Part shown: positions 44,918-53,932 of the stretch, one piece after another
How the letters are laid out: every line of letters starts with the position of its first letter
Position numbering within the stretch: the stretch's first letter is position 1
Source of the DNA: Hyphomicrobium_A sp964493785
GTDB lineage: Bacteria; Pseudomonadota; Alphaproteobacteria; Rhizobiales; Hyphomicrobiaceae
DNA: 64,000 nt
NCBI GenBank assembly: GCA_964493785.1
Contig: CAZBPM010000023.1
Coordinates: 8,643-72,642 of the forward strand
Reading direction: 5' to 3'
Translations under genes and position numbers: made by a program
Notes under the pieces: generated by a model
What the model was told of the DNA's origin: nothing
Databases searched by the model: none
What the model saw: only the letters and a program-made list of their open reading frames with translations

Positions 44918-45778
44918 ATGGCCAACCGCACGCTTACCGTCGCCTCCATCCAGACTTGGTACGGCAACGACCTGCGCGACAACATCGCCAGGACGGAAGC
45001 ATTCGTGCGCGAGGCAGCAAAGCAGGGCGCGCGGATCGTGCTGCCATCGGAGCTGTTCCAGGGCATCTACTTCTGCACGCGCCAGGATCCTAAGTGGTTC
45101 AACACGGCGCATCCCGTAAACGAGCATCCGTGCGTGCTCTCACTAAAGAAGCTCGCCGCCGAGTTGAATATCGTCGTCCCGATCTCGTTCTTCGAGAAGG
45201 ACGGCCCGCGCTATTACAATTCCATCGCCATCGCCGACACCGACGGCGAGATCCTCGGCGTCTATCGCAAGAGCCACATCCCCGATGGCCCCGGCTATCA
45301 GGAGAAGTACTATTTCCGCCCCGGGGACACCGGCTTCAAGACCTGGAAAACCAAGGCAGGCCATATCGGCGTTGGCATCTGTTGGGACCAGTGGTTCCCC
45401 GAGTGCGCGCGCGCCATGGCGCTCGCCGGCGCCGAAGTGCTGTTTTATCCGACCGCGATCGGCTCCGAGCCGTATGACACCGCACTCGACACCCACCTGC
45501 AGTGGCAGCGCGCCATGCAGGGCCACGCCGTATCCAACGCCGTGCCGATCGTCGCCGCCAATCGCATTGGACTGGAGGAGAACGACGGCGCGCAGCAGCG
45601 GTTTTACGGACACTCATTCATCGCCGATCACCGCGGCGAGCTGGTCGAGACCATCGGCGCGCACAAGGAAGGCGTTCTCGTGCACGCGTTCGACCTCGAC
45701 GAGATCGAGAGCTATCGCGCCGACTGGGGCTTCTTCCGCGACCGGCGCACCGACCTCTACGCCAAGAGCATCATCTAG
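44918..45778 (+). CDS. aguB: N-carbamoylputrescine amidase AguB
   Basis: Nitrilase-superfamily enzyme that hydrolyses N-carbamoylputrescine to putrescine, CO2 and ammonia, finishing the pathway begun by AguA. 286 residues with the catalytic triad Glu45 (LPSELFQG), Lys118 (VYRKSHIPDGPGY) and Cys155 (GVGICWDQWFPE). The HIPDGPGYQEKYYF segment is specific to this amidase group. Its start abuts the long palindrome 2; the stop overlaps the stop of the convergent FAD oxidoreductase by 4 bp. Confidence 0.95.
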   Translation: MANRTLTVASIQTWYGNDLRDNIARTEAFVREAAKQGARIVLPSELFQGIYFCTRQDPKWFNTAHPVNEHPCVLSLKKLAAELNIVVPISFFEKDGPRYYNSIAIADTDGEILGVYRKSHIPDGPGYQEKYYFRPGDTGFKTWKTKAGHIGVGICWDQWFPECARAMALAGAEVLFYPTAIGSEPYDTALDTHLQWQRAMQGHAVSNAVPIVAANRIGLEENDGAQQRFYGHSFIADHRGELVETIGAHKEGVLVHAFDLDEIESYRADWGFFRDRRTDLYAKSII

Positions 45779-47250
45779 CTGGCGCTCGTAAGCAGCTCCG
45801 CGAAATATCCCGACAGCAGCCGGTCGTTTGGGTCACGCTCGCGGCGCGCGCGTGCGAACTCGTTCCAGCGCTCGCCGAACGCCTTGGCCACGTGCGCCGC
45901 CGTCAGATGCTTCGTCTGATTGAACAGCGGATGGCCGCCGCGCGCACTGGCAAATTCGTTGAACGCCTTGAGGAACTCGTCCCATCCAGGACCTCCGGTG
46001 GAAACCGGATCGATACTGATAGCCGGCGCGTCGTGCGTGAACGACAGCAGCGCGTTCTTATCGGCCACCATCCGATAGCCGACAGCCGGCAGATCGCAGC
46101 GAAAGCCCGTCCGCGCTTCGTGCGCCGCGCAGAACCGCACGTAATCTTCAAACACATCGAAGAACTTGTCTTCGTCGAACGACCACATCGAGAAAACGAA
46201 CTTGTACGGCCCAGGCTTGTCGACATGCCGAACGATCTGGAGATGCGGCCGGGTAGCCTTCCCGCCGACAACCCTGCTCATCCCGCGACGGATCATAAAA
46301 TCATAGACCGCACGCACGCGATGCTCGACCGCCCGGTTCGGCGCCGACCGCGCGATGAGAATGGTGAACATCGGCCCGAGCTTGCGCCAGAAGGCATTGC
46401 GCACCCGCCAGCCGCCCGACGACGTCGGCTTTACGCCGGTAAGCTCGTGTCGTTCCTCCAGCAGAATCCGTTGTGAAGCCGGATAGAAGTACATCATCAA
46501 CGCCTTTCGCTCGGCGACGAGCTTGGGCACCTCCGCACGGAACGCATCGACCGTGAGAACGCGATGCCGCGCACAGACCGCGGTCATCGGTTTGGTCCGC
46601 AGCGTCACCTCGACGATCACGCCGAGCAGCCCGTAGCTCGAACGCAGCAGCCGCATCTCCTGAGCGTGCTCGATCTCGTTGTAGCTGACGACGCTTCCGT
46701 CCGGCCGAACCAGCTTCACCCCCGAGACGAACGAGCTCACCTGCCCCCAGTGCGACGTGCCGATGAGCGATGAATCTTTCGTCGCCGCGCACGCCACCGC
46801 GCCGAGCGCGACATTGCCGATCTCGGTATTTATGTGGAATTGCTTGTCGTGCCGCGCCAGCTCTTCCGCAACATCGATGTAGAGAGCTCCGGCCTCGGCC
46901 GTGACCTGGTCGTGCCCGATCTCGATGATCCGCGTCATGCCCGTCATGTCGAGCATCGTGCCGCCGATATCGGCGGAGCAAGGCGCCGGCGAATGCAGCT
47001 TGCCAACCGCTCGCACCGGCGAGGGATATGCCAGCGTGTCCGCCACCACGCGCACCACGTCATCGATCGTCGCCGGACGCACGACCACGGCCGGCCGATA
47101 GGTCACGCCGCCTTCCCAATTGGTGATTTCGGAGCTGATCGCCGGAGCGGCCTGCGGCGCTCGCTGCGCAACGAACGCCGAATGAGCTGCAAGTTTCGCC
47201 AAGACCGCAAGCTGCGAGCCCATAGCCAACTGAGGCACCCTTGACTTCAT
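45775..47250 (-). CDS. FAD-binding oxidoreductase (PCMH/VAO family, aldonolactone oxidase-like)
   Basis: 491 residues from the ATG at 47250; a TTG at 47271 would add seven. The N-terminal signal-like stretch is weak. The FAD-binding PCMH domain starts at about residue 45: VVVRPATIDDVVRVVADTLA, followed by VRAVGKLHSPAPCS and GGTMLDMTGM. The C-terminal half is the ALO/VAO cap type. The family includes L-gulonolactone and D-arabinonolactone oxidases and other alcohol oxidases. The usual covalent-flavin His region reads GKLHSPAP, so a His is present. Substrate unknown. It shares a convergent end with aguB. Confidence 0.83.
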   Translation of the reverse strand: MKSRVPQLAMGSQLAVLAKLAAHSAFVAQRAPQAAPAISSEITNWEGGVTYRPAVVVRPATIDDVVRVVADTLAYPSPVRAVGKLHSPAPCSADIGGTMLDMTGMTRIIEIGHDQVTAEAGALYIDVAEELARHDKQFHINTEIGNVALGAVACAATKDSSLIGTSHWGQVSSFVSGVKLVRPDGSVVSYNEIEHAQEMRLLRSSYGLLGVIVEVTLRTKPMTAVCARHRVLTVDAFRAEVPKLVAERKALMMYFYPASQRILLEERHELTGVKPTSSGGWRVRNAFWRKLGPMFTILIARSAPNRAVEHRVRAVYDFMIRRGMSRVVGGKATRPHLQIVRHVDKPGPYKFVFSMWSFDEDKFFDVFEDYVRFCAAHEARTGFRCDLPAVGYRMVADKNALLSFTHDAPAISIDPVSTGGPGWDEFLKAFNEFASARGGHPLFNQTKHLTAAHVAKAFGERWNEFARARRERDPNDRLLSGYFAELLTSAS

Positions 47251-47321
47251 GCGCAGCCCCCGGCCCCGCAAATATGCAAAGGCACCCTCAAATCGATGCT
47301 AGCTGGCTTTTGTTGTCGAGG

Positions 47322-48473
47322 CTACTTCGCCATCCGCTGGCCGATCACGATCAGCCGCGCCACCCGCTCTGCCGCATTCTGCAGATTCTCGCGCGATTTC
47401 GCGATCGCATCCTCGAGCTTCATGGGATTAGCGGTTGCCGCTTCCAGGCCATCGATGCCGTGGGCGAATACGCCGCTGGCGTCATCAGACAGGCCGCCAC
47501 CGATGGCGACGACCGGCACCCCGTGCTTGCGCGCGGCCGCCGCGACGCCCGATGGGGTCTTGCCGAAAGCCGTCTGGAAGTCGACACGGCCTTCACCGGT
47601 CACTGCCAGCGCCGCGCCCTGCATCTGGTCCTCGAGTTTTGTAGCCGCCACGACCAGCTCGATACCGCGCTTCAATTCGGCGTTGGTGAATGCCATGAGG
47701 CCAGCCCCGATGCCGCCGCCCGCACCCGCTCCCGGCCGATCCGCCACATCCACACCGATGCTGCGTTTGATCACGCGCGCGAAGTGTTCGAGGTTCTTGT
47801 CGAGCCGCTCGACCATCTCCGGCGTCGCGCCCTTCTGCGGGCCATAGACGCGCGAGGCGCCCTTTTCGCCGCACAGCGGATTGGTGACGTCGCAAGCGAC
47901 GCTGACGCGCACCTTGGCCAGGCCAGGGTTCACCATCGACATGTCGATCGCATGCAGCTGGTCGAGGTCCCCGCCCGCAATCAGATCGTGGATCGGCGCG
48001 CCGCCAAAGCTGATGAAGCGCACGCCCAGCGCCTGCGCCAGACCGGCGCCCCCGTCGTTCGTCGCCGAGCCGCCGATGCCCAGAATGATCTCGTCGACAC
48101 CGCGCGCGATCGCGTCCGCGATCAATTCGCCCGTGCCGTAGGTCGACGCCAGCAGCGGATTGCGCGCCTCCCGTGCAACCAGCGGCAGACCCGACGCTTC
48201 CGCCATCTCGATGACGGCCGTCTTGCCGTCGCCCAACAGACCATAGGACGCGAGAACCTTCGCCCCCATCGGCCCGGAAACTTCGACTTGAACGATCTCG
48301 CCGCCGGTCGCATCGACCAGCGACTTCACCGTGCCCTCGCCGCCGTCCGCCATCGGGACCTTGACGTACGTGGCGTCTGGCCAGACCCGCTTCAGGCCAG
48401 CTTCGATCTCGGTCGCAACTTCGAGGGAGGTCAGGCTTTCTTTGAACGAGTCGGGAGCGATGACGATCTTCAT
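47322..48473 (-). CDS. glxK: Glycerate 2-kinase, type 1 (GlxK/GarK family)
   Basis: Phosphorylates D-glycerate to 2-phosphoglycerate, feeding it into central metabolism. 383 residues starting MKIVIAPDSFKESLTSLEVA, with MADGGEGT, GIGGSATNDGGAG and the C-terminal GEGRVDFQTAFGKTPSGVA motifs of this family. Length is standard. It could act with the hydroxypyruvate/glyoxylate reductase at 32.5 kb. It is separate from neighbours by 72 bp downstream and 185 bp upstream. Confidence 0.95.
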   Translation of the reverse strand: MKIVIAPDSFKESLTSLEVATEIEAGLKRVWPDATYVKVPMADGGEGTVKSLVDATGGEIVQVEVSGPMGAKVLASYGLLGDGKTAVIEMAEASGLPLVAREARNPLLASTYGTGELIADAIARGVDEIILGIGGSATNDGGAGLAQALGVRFISFGGAPIHDLIAGGDLDQLHAIDMSMVNPGLAKVRVSVACDVTNPLCGEKGASRVYGPQKGATPEMVERLDKNLEHFARVIKRSIGVDVADRPGAGAGGGIGAGLMAFTNAELKRGIELVVAATKLEDQMQGAALAVTGEGRVDFQTAFGKTPSGVAAAARKHGVPVVAIGGGLSDDASGVFAHGIDGLEAATANPMKLEDAIAKSRENLQNAAERVARLIVIGQRMAK

Positions 48474-48658
48474 TTCGCACTTCTTCTGACGGACGCTCTC
48501 GCGCCAACGGCTAGTTGGCCGAAGGATACTGGGAAAGCCCGCACTGTGTCGCGCGCTTGATTAAAGTTGAATTCTTTCAGGCAGGGTGGCGGGAATGCCA
48601 TCATCCCTCATGGTTAAGGATAGCCGAGAATTGGGTGCGTTGCAGGGCGATCGGGGGC

Positions 48659-49342
48659 TCACGCCACGCGACGGACCGCTCCCCCGAGCTCCTGGATGGC
48701 GTCCGACTCTACCAGATGGACCCCGGGAGCCCCCAGCTCGGCGCACGCGAGCATCGCCCGCGCGACGGTTTTAGTGTGTATTGCCCGATACTTGCGGACA
48801 GGGCCGACCATCAGAGGCCCCACCACGGCGAGGACCCTGTTGGCTACCCGTTCGGCCAGCCGGTACTCGTCACGCGCCCCAGCCAGCAACGATGGGCGCA
48901 GAATGTACGTCGACCGCAGGCCCGCCCCCGCCACTCCAGCCTCCATCTGACCCTTGGTGCTGAGATAGACGCTCCGCGCCTGGCTGTTGGCGTCGACCGA
49001 GCTGATCACAACGAACGTCGCCGCCTGGTTATGCGCCGCCCATCGCGCCAGGGCGACCGGCAGATCCCTGTCGACCGCCTGGAACGCCGCCGTGGAGCCG
49101 GCCTTCTTCTGGGTCGTGCCGACGCAGCAGAACACGGCGTCTAGGTCCTCGCCGGCTTGCAGCGCGGGCAGGTCCGCGAAATCGACGACCCTCTCGTCAA
49201 CGGCGGGAAGTCCACCGTACTCCGTCCTGCGATGGTGGAGGATGACGATCTTGTCGTACCGCTGCGCCGCGACGAGCAACGGCACCAGCTGGCGCCCAAT
49301 CGCGCCTGTTGAACCGACGATCACCGCCGTGCGTTGTGACAT
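48659..49342 (-). CDS. NAD(P)-binding oxidoreductase, atypical SDR (HTATIP2/YbjT-like)
   Basis: 227 residues forming one Rossmann domain with VIVGSTGAIGRQLVPLLVAA at the start, DAVFCCVGTT and an SSVDANSQARSVYLSTKGQME region around the usual Tyr/Lys site (Y-x3-K preserved in YLSTK). This matches the atypical extended-SDR group of oxidoreductase-like proteins. Substrate unknown. It is not linked to glycerate kinase in an obvious pathway. Confidence 0.82.
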   Translation of the reverse strand: MSQRTAVIVGSTGAIGRQLVPLLVAAQRYDKIVILHHRRTEYGGLPAVDERVVDFADLPALQAGEDLDAVFCCVGTTQKKAGSTAAFQAVDRDLPVALARWAAHNQAATFVVISSVDANSQARSVYLSTKGQMEAGVAGAGLRSTYILRPSLLAGARDEYRLAERVANRVLAVVGPLMVGPVRKYRAIHTKTVARAMLACAELGAPGVHLVESDAIQELGGAVRRVA

Positions 49343-49454
49343 CAGCTCTGACCCGTCCTAATCGATAGACCGCTCGCCATCGTATATCGGTCCACGCCCA
49401 CTGCGTTCATGGCAATATATGCCGATCTATAGGACTGCATCGGAAGGTTTTGCC

Positions 49455-49694
49455 GTGAGCACGTACACCGTCCGCCAGGGAAGACGCTACCAGGCCACCA
49501 TCACGCTCGGGTTCGTCGAAAGCTTCGCAGGCAACGATATCATCGCCGACCGGCTTCGGCAGGCTGGCTTTGCAGACGTAAGTGTCGAGGGCACCGGCGC
49601 CTTGCGCTACGCGGCAGGTGTTTGGCCCGGCGACGATGCGACAGCCGAATTGCCGGAGCAGATAACTGCGGTAACAGAAATTGAAGCCGCGTAG
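49455..49694 (+). CDS. Small hypothetical protein (79 aa)
   Basis: Soluble alpha+beta product with no signal peptide: STYTVRQGRRYQATITLGF, FAGNDIIADRLRQAGFADV and a C-terminal acidic tail. I chose the GTG at 49455 because GGAAGG lies 8 nt upstream; an ATG at 49419 would give 91 residues. The fold resembles a small ferredoxin-like strand-helix-strand unit, but no family is recognised. The predicted stem TTTCGTGG (49802-49809) / CCACGAAA (49832-49839) downstream could end its transcript. Confidence 0.6.
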   Translation: MSTYTVRQGRRYQATITLGFVESFAGNDIIADRLRQAGFADVSVEGTGALRYAAGVWPGDDATAELPEQITAVTEIEAA

Positions 49695-50033
49695 CGGCAC
49701 GTCTGCACCTGACTAAGGAATGGGCATCACGCTCAGCCAACGCCCAATTACGCAGACCACGGATAATACATGCTCTTTCGTTCCGTGAAGCAGCGAGCGT
49801 TTTTCGTGGCGCGCCCTATCCCGTCGTAAAACCACGAAAGTTTATTGCCTGACAGAGAACTCAATCGCTCTATTGTCTAATAGGCACGGGGCTTGCTTTG
49901 CTGGTCTCAAGTGGCAGAATAAATGTACCGAGCGGGAAGGTACCAGCATCCGCAAAACGCCGTTCCCGCCGACATCGACGCGCTTGGCGCGGCGAGCACG
50001 ACGGCTGGGTCGCCACGAGAGGGATTGGGAAGC
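49695..50033. other. Intergenic region upstream of the second NTF2-like gene
   Basis: About 340 bp without a supported gene. It holds the stem TTTCGTGG (49802-49809) / CCACGAAA (49832-49839), and a possible sigma-70 promoter CTGACA (49849-49854), 16-bp spacer, TATTGT (49871-49876). The promoter would read toward the NTF2-like gene at 50034. No GGAAC-type element here. Confidence 0.45.
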
Positions 50034-50480
50034 ATGGACCTGGACGAGCATAGAGCCCGTGTGATCCTCGAGTCGACACTCGCGGCCTGGAGCAACGCGG
50101 ACATCGACGCCCTCGTTTCTCATTTTGTCGATGACATGACCTACTTCTGCAATACCGGCGGACCCGATGGCGGCCCCCTAACGATAGTGGGAAAGCGCAC
50201 CTACCGGGAAATGCTGCAGCAAATTGTCAATGTCGCCGAAAGCGTCTGTGTCTCCGAGTACTTCCGTTTCGCCAATGGCGTCGGTCGGGCCAAGATCGAG
50301 TGCTATATCCGGCACAAGACGACGCGCCACACGCTCGTTGGATCGTATCGCCAGCTCATTACCTATCGTGGCGATAGGATTGAGCGCATGGAGGAATTCC
50401 ACGACGCCGCCAAGATGATCGCGTTCTGGCAGATGATCTCCGGCGAAGCAGCGATCGAGAAGGCGCTGCTCGCCGACTAG
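50034..50480 (+). CDS. NTF2-like (SnoaL-type) protein, paralog of the 13.6-kb gene
   Basis: 148 residues from the ATG at 50034, preceded by GGGATTGGGAAG. Same domain layout as the protein at 13569-13991, with AWSNADIDALVSHFVDDMTYF, TGGPDGGPLTIVGKRTYREML and RMEEFHDAAKMIAFWQMISG matching the first copy's AWNKRDIARLLDLFDDEMTY and RMDEFHDAPALE. A longer frame starts at 49923 without support. Catalytic role unknown. It is convergent with the Trp/Arg micropeptide gene. Confidence 0.82.
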   Translation: MDLDEHRARVILESTLAAWSNADIDALVSHFVDDMTYFCNTGGPDGGPLTIVGKRTYREMLQQIVNVAESVCVSEYFRFANGVGRAKIECYIRHKTTRHTLVGSYRQLITYRGDRIERMEEFHDAAKMIAFWQMISGEAAIEKALLAD

Positions 50481-50496
50481 ATCTTCCAGCGCGGTA

Positions 50497-50700
50497 TTAG
50501 CGGCGCCATCTCCACCACCAGTTGCGATGCGCGCGCCAGCGACGCCAGCCCGCCTTGTCGACCAGAACCGATGCCTGCGCGCTGCTGCCAGGAATGGCGC
50601 TTAGCCCCGCTACCGGTGCCGCCTGTACAGGTGCGCTGACAACCGCCGCGCCGATCGCCAGAGCGCCCGCGAGCACACAGATTTTAAGATGCTGCTGCAT
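50497..50700 (-). CDS. Secreted micropeptide with a Trp/Arg-rich C-terminus (67 aa)
   Basis: 67 codons preceded by GAGGAGGGATC, a strong ribosome-binding site. A signal peptide (MQQHLKICVLAGALAIGAAV... ending PVQAA) is followed by a neutral, small-residue stretch and then a C-terminal tail GWRRWRAHRNWWWRWRR. The tail has six Trp and eight Arg/His in 17 residues. The mature product of about 40 residues is short, exported and strongly cationic-aromatic, a composition seen in membrane-active or cell-wall-binding peptides. No immunity or transporter gene is adjacent. Function unknown. Confidence 0.75.
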   Translation of the reverse strand: MQQHLKICVLAGALAIGAAVVSAPVQAAPVAGLSAIPGSSAQASVLVDKAGWRRWRAHRNWWWRWRR

Positions 50701-50896
50701 GAAAGATCCCTCCTCGAAACGTCTACCCGACGTTCTCAGGAAGGTTATCTCAAGCGCGCAAAAACGCTCTTAGACCCGGCAATTCAACTTGCTTCAAAAT
50801 TTCAGGATTCACCGAGCAAGCTCGGCAGCACTGCGCTGGAAACTCACCACCAGCTTCGCTCGCGCGGAGCAGTCCGGCGCCACTCCCTTTCGCCGA

Positions 50897-51943
50897 TCAA
50901 GCCCCGGCCAATGGAAACCGCAGGACTGCATGCGTCCCTCGCGCCGTCGGCGCGTAGACCAGTTCCGCTCCGAGCCTGATCGACATGCTCTTGATGACGC
51001 GCGTCCCCAGCCCAGTGCCTGCGGGGCTCGGAGATGAGGTCGGAAGTCCGACGCCATCGTCCGAAACACTCAAGCATCCAGCATCCTGATCGCGTGTAAC
51101 GCTGACTCGTATGTCGCCCCGGGCATCTGCGGAATACGCATACTTATAAGCGTTCGTGACCAGTTCAGTAACGATGATGCCGAGTGACACCGCCTTGTCT
51201 GTCGGAAGGCTGATCGGCGTCGCTGCGAGAGAAATCTCGTGGTCGCTGCCCCACGCCAGCATCGAGGTCCGCAGCTCTTCGACAAGTCCCCCTAGATAGG
51301 ACCGAAGATCGATCATCTGGACGTCGTCGGACGTATAGAGCCGGCGATGCACACCCGCGATCGCCATGATCCTCGCCTGCATCTCATCGAGCGCACGCAG
51401 CGCTGACGGATCGGAAACCGTCGTGCGCTGCAAGTTGGTCAGCGCGGCGACGATAGCCAGTGAATTGGCGACGCGGTGGTTGACCTCGCGCAGCAAAAGC
51501 TCGGCCCGGTCGCGGGCCTGTATCACAGCAAGGTCCGCCGCAGCCTTGTCCCGCCGCAGCTTCTCCTGCTCGAGCGCGGTCTCGATCGCCTGCGCGAGCA
51601 GATCGTAGAAATGCCCCTGCACGTCCTTCCAGACGTAATCGACCGCACCGGCTTTGAGCGCCGAAACGGCCACGCGTGCGTCGTCGGCTCCCGTCACGTA
51701 GATGACGGGCGGCGCGTCCGGCAGCGATCGTATCAGCGGGAGTGCATCGAGGCCGGTCTGCCCGGGCATATAGTGATCAAGCGCGATGACATCGAAGCGC
51801 GCCTCGGACAGCAGCTTTATGCCGTCATCGACCGACGTCGCGGCAACAACGCTGTGCCCTCGGGCCTCCAGCGCCTTCTGGACCAATCGCCCCAGCCCCG
51901 GATCGTCGTCAATGTACAGAACTCTAGCAGCCCGATCTGTCAC
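50897..51943 (-). CDS. Receiver-HWE/HisKA_2 hybrid histidine kinase
   Basis: 348 residues: an N-terminal receiver domain (acidic YIDDDPGLG, phospho-acceptor Asp in ALDHYMPGQTG, Lys in VWKDV). A short coiled linker leads to a HisKA_2/HWE-type kinase with the H-box REVNHRVANSL and an HATPase containing NAYKYAYSADARG, DDGVGLP and GTGLGTRVI. The receiver probably gates kinase output. It overlaps the upstream receiver gene by 4 bp and so is the third cistron of the CHASE3 operon. HWE kinases of this kind often feed PhyR/EcfG general stress signalling, but no PhyR is in the window. Confidence 0.9.
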   Translation of the reverse strand: MTDRAARVLYIDDDPGLGRLVQKALEARGHSVVAATSVDDGIKLLSEARFDVIALDHYMPGQTGLDALPLIRSLPDAPPVIYVTGADDARVAVSALKAGAVDYVWKDVQGHFYDLLAQAIETALEQEKLRRDKAAADLAVIQARDRAELLLREVNHRVANSLAIVAALTNLQRTTVSDPSALRALDEMQARIMAIAGVHRRLYTSDDVQMIDLRSYLGGLVEELRTSMLAWGSDHEISLAATPISLPTDKAVSLGIIVTELVTNAYKYAYSADARGDIRVSVTRDQDAGCLSVSDDGVGLPTSSPSPAGTGLGTRVIKSMSIRLGAELVYAPTARGTHAVLRFPLAGA

Positions 51944-52386
51944 TGCGTCTCCGGCACCTGCATCACGGCGAAGAACAAGCCGAGCTGCCGAATTGCGTTG
52001 GCGAAATTCTCGTAATCGACTGGCTTGGTGATGTAGACGTTTGCCCCAAGGTCGTAGCAGCGCTGGATCTCGCGCGCGTCATCGGTCGTCGTGAGAACAA
52101 TGACAGGCGAGCGCCGCGTATGCTGGTTGCTCTTGATCTTCTCGAGGATCGAGATTCCGGTCATGTCGGGCAGGTTCAAATCGAGCAGGACAAGGAGCTG
52201 CTTCCCAGCGCTCACCTCTCCGGAACCGTCCGGACCCAGGAGATACGCGAGCGCCTCCGTCCCGTTGGTAAACGCCGTCAACTCGTTGTTGACGCCGGCA
52301 CGGCGAATGTTCCGTTCGATGAGTCGCGCATGACCTTCGTCATCCTCGATCATCACGATGCCAACGGGTTTACCCTCTGAGCTCAC
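51940..52386 (-). CDS. Rcp1-like response regulator
   Basis: 148 residues, one receiver domain: MIEDDEGHARLIERNIRRAG, the phospho-acceptor Asp in VLLDLNLPDMTG, then TTTDDAREIQRCYDLGANVYITKPVDYENF with the conserved Lys. It has no output domain and is of the type that pairs with phytochrome-like or CHASE3 kinases. Its start overlaps the CHASE3 kinase by 17 bp and its end overlaps the hybrid kinase by 4 bp, so it should relay phosphate between them. Confidence 0.92.
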   Translation of the reverse strand: MSSEGKPVGIVMIEDDEGHARLIERNIRRAGVNNELTAFTNGTEALAYLLGPDGSGEVSAGKQLLVLLDLNLPDMTGISILEKIKSNQHTRRSPVIVLTTTDDAREIQRCYDLGANVYITKPVDYENFANAIRQLGLFFAVMQVPETQ

Positions 52387-53872
52387 CGGTGCGCTCCAAT
52401 ACAGTTCGAATGTTACGGGGAAGCTTTACCTGAAACGTCGTTCCTTTTCCAATCTCCGACGTCAGCGTGATTTCCCCTCCCATGCGCCGCACCAGCGCGC
52501 GCACGTGTGCAAGCCCAATTCCCTCGCCCGGTTTGTCTTGTGCTCCGGCACGCCTAAATAGGTCGAACACGCGATCGAAATCGGCGGCAGCGATACCGCG
52601 CCCGTTATCCTCGACTTCGACAAAAATTGCTCCGTCACGGCTCGGTCGTGCTTTGACGTGGACGAGAGGTGGCCGCCCTGTCGCCTGGTACTTCACCGCG
52701 TTGTCCACAAGGTTACCGAACACCTGCTCCAGCGCCAGCCGATCGCTGATGATGGTCGGCAGCGGCCCCTCGACGACCATCTCTCCACCCGCGTCGACGA
52801 ACTGATGTTGAACGCTCGCCGAAATTCCAGCGAACAAGGCAGTGAGATCGATGGCCTCCGGATTGAGTGTGCGACGGCCCTCACGCGACAACTTCAGAAT
52901 GGCGTTGATGAGAGCATCCATCTTCTTCGTGGACGCCTGGATGAAGGAAATGGCTTCCGGTATATCGGTCTCCACTGCAGCACGGGCCGCGTCTGCCGAT
53001 GGCAACGCATCGAACCCTGCATCGGCGGTGACCGCGCGCAGAGACTCCAGCGCGGTCCTAAGCTCCGCCGTGAAGCCCATGACGTTGACGAGTGGCGCCC
53101 TGAGATCGTGGCTGACGATATAAGCGAAGCGCTGCACCTCTTCGTTTGCGCGCTGCAGATCCGCCGTCCGCTCCAGAACCCGCAACTCGAGTCCGGCGTT
53201 GAGCGCCACCACTTCCGCTCTCGCCTTGACGATCTCGCGCGTATGGGTCGCAAGCGCCCATCCCGCGCCGCCGCCCGCCAGAATGATCAGTAAGCCGCCC
53301 CCGATGACGCTCCACTGCAGGATGCGTGCGTTCCCTTGCTGGCTGACCACCGCTGCATTGAGACGCTGTTCGACCGTTTCCCGCTTGTCGCGGACGAGAG
53401 TGCGTATGCGGTCCATGAGCTCTTTGCCCAGATCCGACCGCACCACGACCATCGCCTCGTCGACCCTGCCGGCCCTCTTCAGTTCAACCGTCCGCGACAG
53501 CTCTTCGAGCTTCTCGTGTATCGCAATCTTGATCTCACTGAGAAACTCTTGGCTGTCCTGGCGCCGCTGCAGGACCTCCTCCAACGCTGTGAGGTGCTGG
53601 TCCGTCTTGCTCACCGCCTCGCGGTACGGCGCCAGATAGCGATCCTCGCCGGTAAGCAGGTATCCGCGCTGGCCGGTTTCTGCGTCCTGAAGCACAGAAA
53701 GCAAATCGAGCATCGCGCCGCGTATTTCGCGCGTTGCCAGCACCTCGTCCATCGAATAGCGGGTGCGCTCCAACATCCAAAACGACAGGCCGACCATCGT
53801 CAGCAGGATGAGCATCCCGATGGCCGTAAACACAGCAGTCGCGCGAACGAGAGTAACTTTGTTTGTCGCCAC
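52370..53872 (-). CDS. Membrane sensor histidine kinase with CHASE3 domain
   Basis: 500 residues. A membrane helix (about 12-32) and a periplasmic CHASE3-like helical domain (ETGQRGYLLTGEDRYLAPYR) come first. A second membrane helix (about 185-205), a coiled linker (LNAGLELRVLERTADLQRANEEVQRF), and a HisKA domain with AYIVSHDLRAPLVNVMGF follow. The HATPase has NLVDNAVKYQ, EDNGRGIA and GEGIGLAHV. It heads a three-gene signalling operon with overlapping ends. The stimulus is unknown; CHASE3 kinases often sense small extracellular or membrane signals. Confidence 0.92.
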   Translation of the reverse strand: MATNKVTLVRATAVFTAIGMLILLTMVGLSFWMLERTRYSMDEVLATREIRGAMLDLLSVLQDAETGQRGYLLTGEDRYLAPYREAVSKTDQHLTALEEVLQRRQDSQEFLSEIKIAIHEKLEELSRTVELKRAGRVDEAMVVVRSDLGKELMDRIRTLVRDKRETVEQRLNAAVVSQQGNARILQWSVIGGGLLIILAGGGAGWALATHTREIVKARAEVVALNAGLELRVLERTADLQRANEEVQRFAYIVSHDLRAPLVNVMGFTAELRTALESLRAVTADAGFDALPSADAARAAVETDIPEAISFIQASTKKMDALINAILKLSREGRRTLNPEAIDLTALFAGISASVQHQFVDAGGEMVVEGPLPTIISDRLALEQVFGNLVDNAVKYQATGRPPLVHVKARPSRDGAIFVEVEDNGRGIAAADFDRVFDLFRRAGAQDKPGEGIGLAHVRALVRRMGGEITLTSEIGKGTTFQVKLPRNIRTVLERTGELRG

Positions 53873-53932
53873 TAGTACCCGGTATCAGCGAAAGGGCCGC
53901 CGATATAATCGGCGACCCCTGCATTTTGTTCC

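Noticed and set aside
47241..48560. 439-codon plus-strand frame over glycerate kinase
   Set aside because: Shadow of glxK; Arg/His-rich without known motifs.
50770..50896. Possible gene between the micropeptide and the hybrid kinase
   Set aside because: Only short frames without starts or conserved features; likely spacer.
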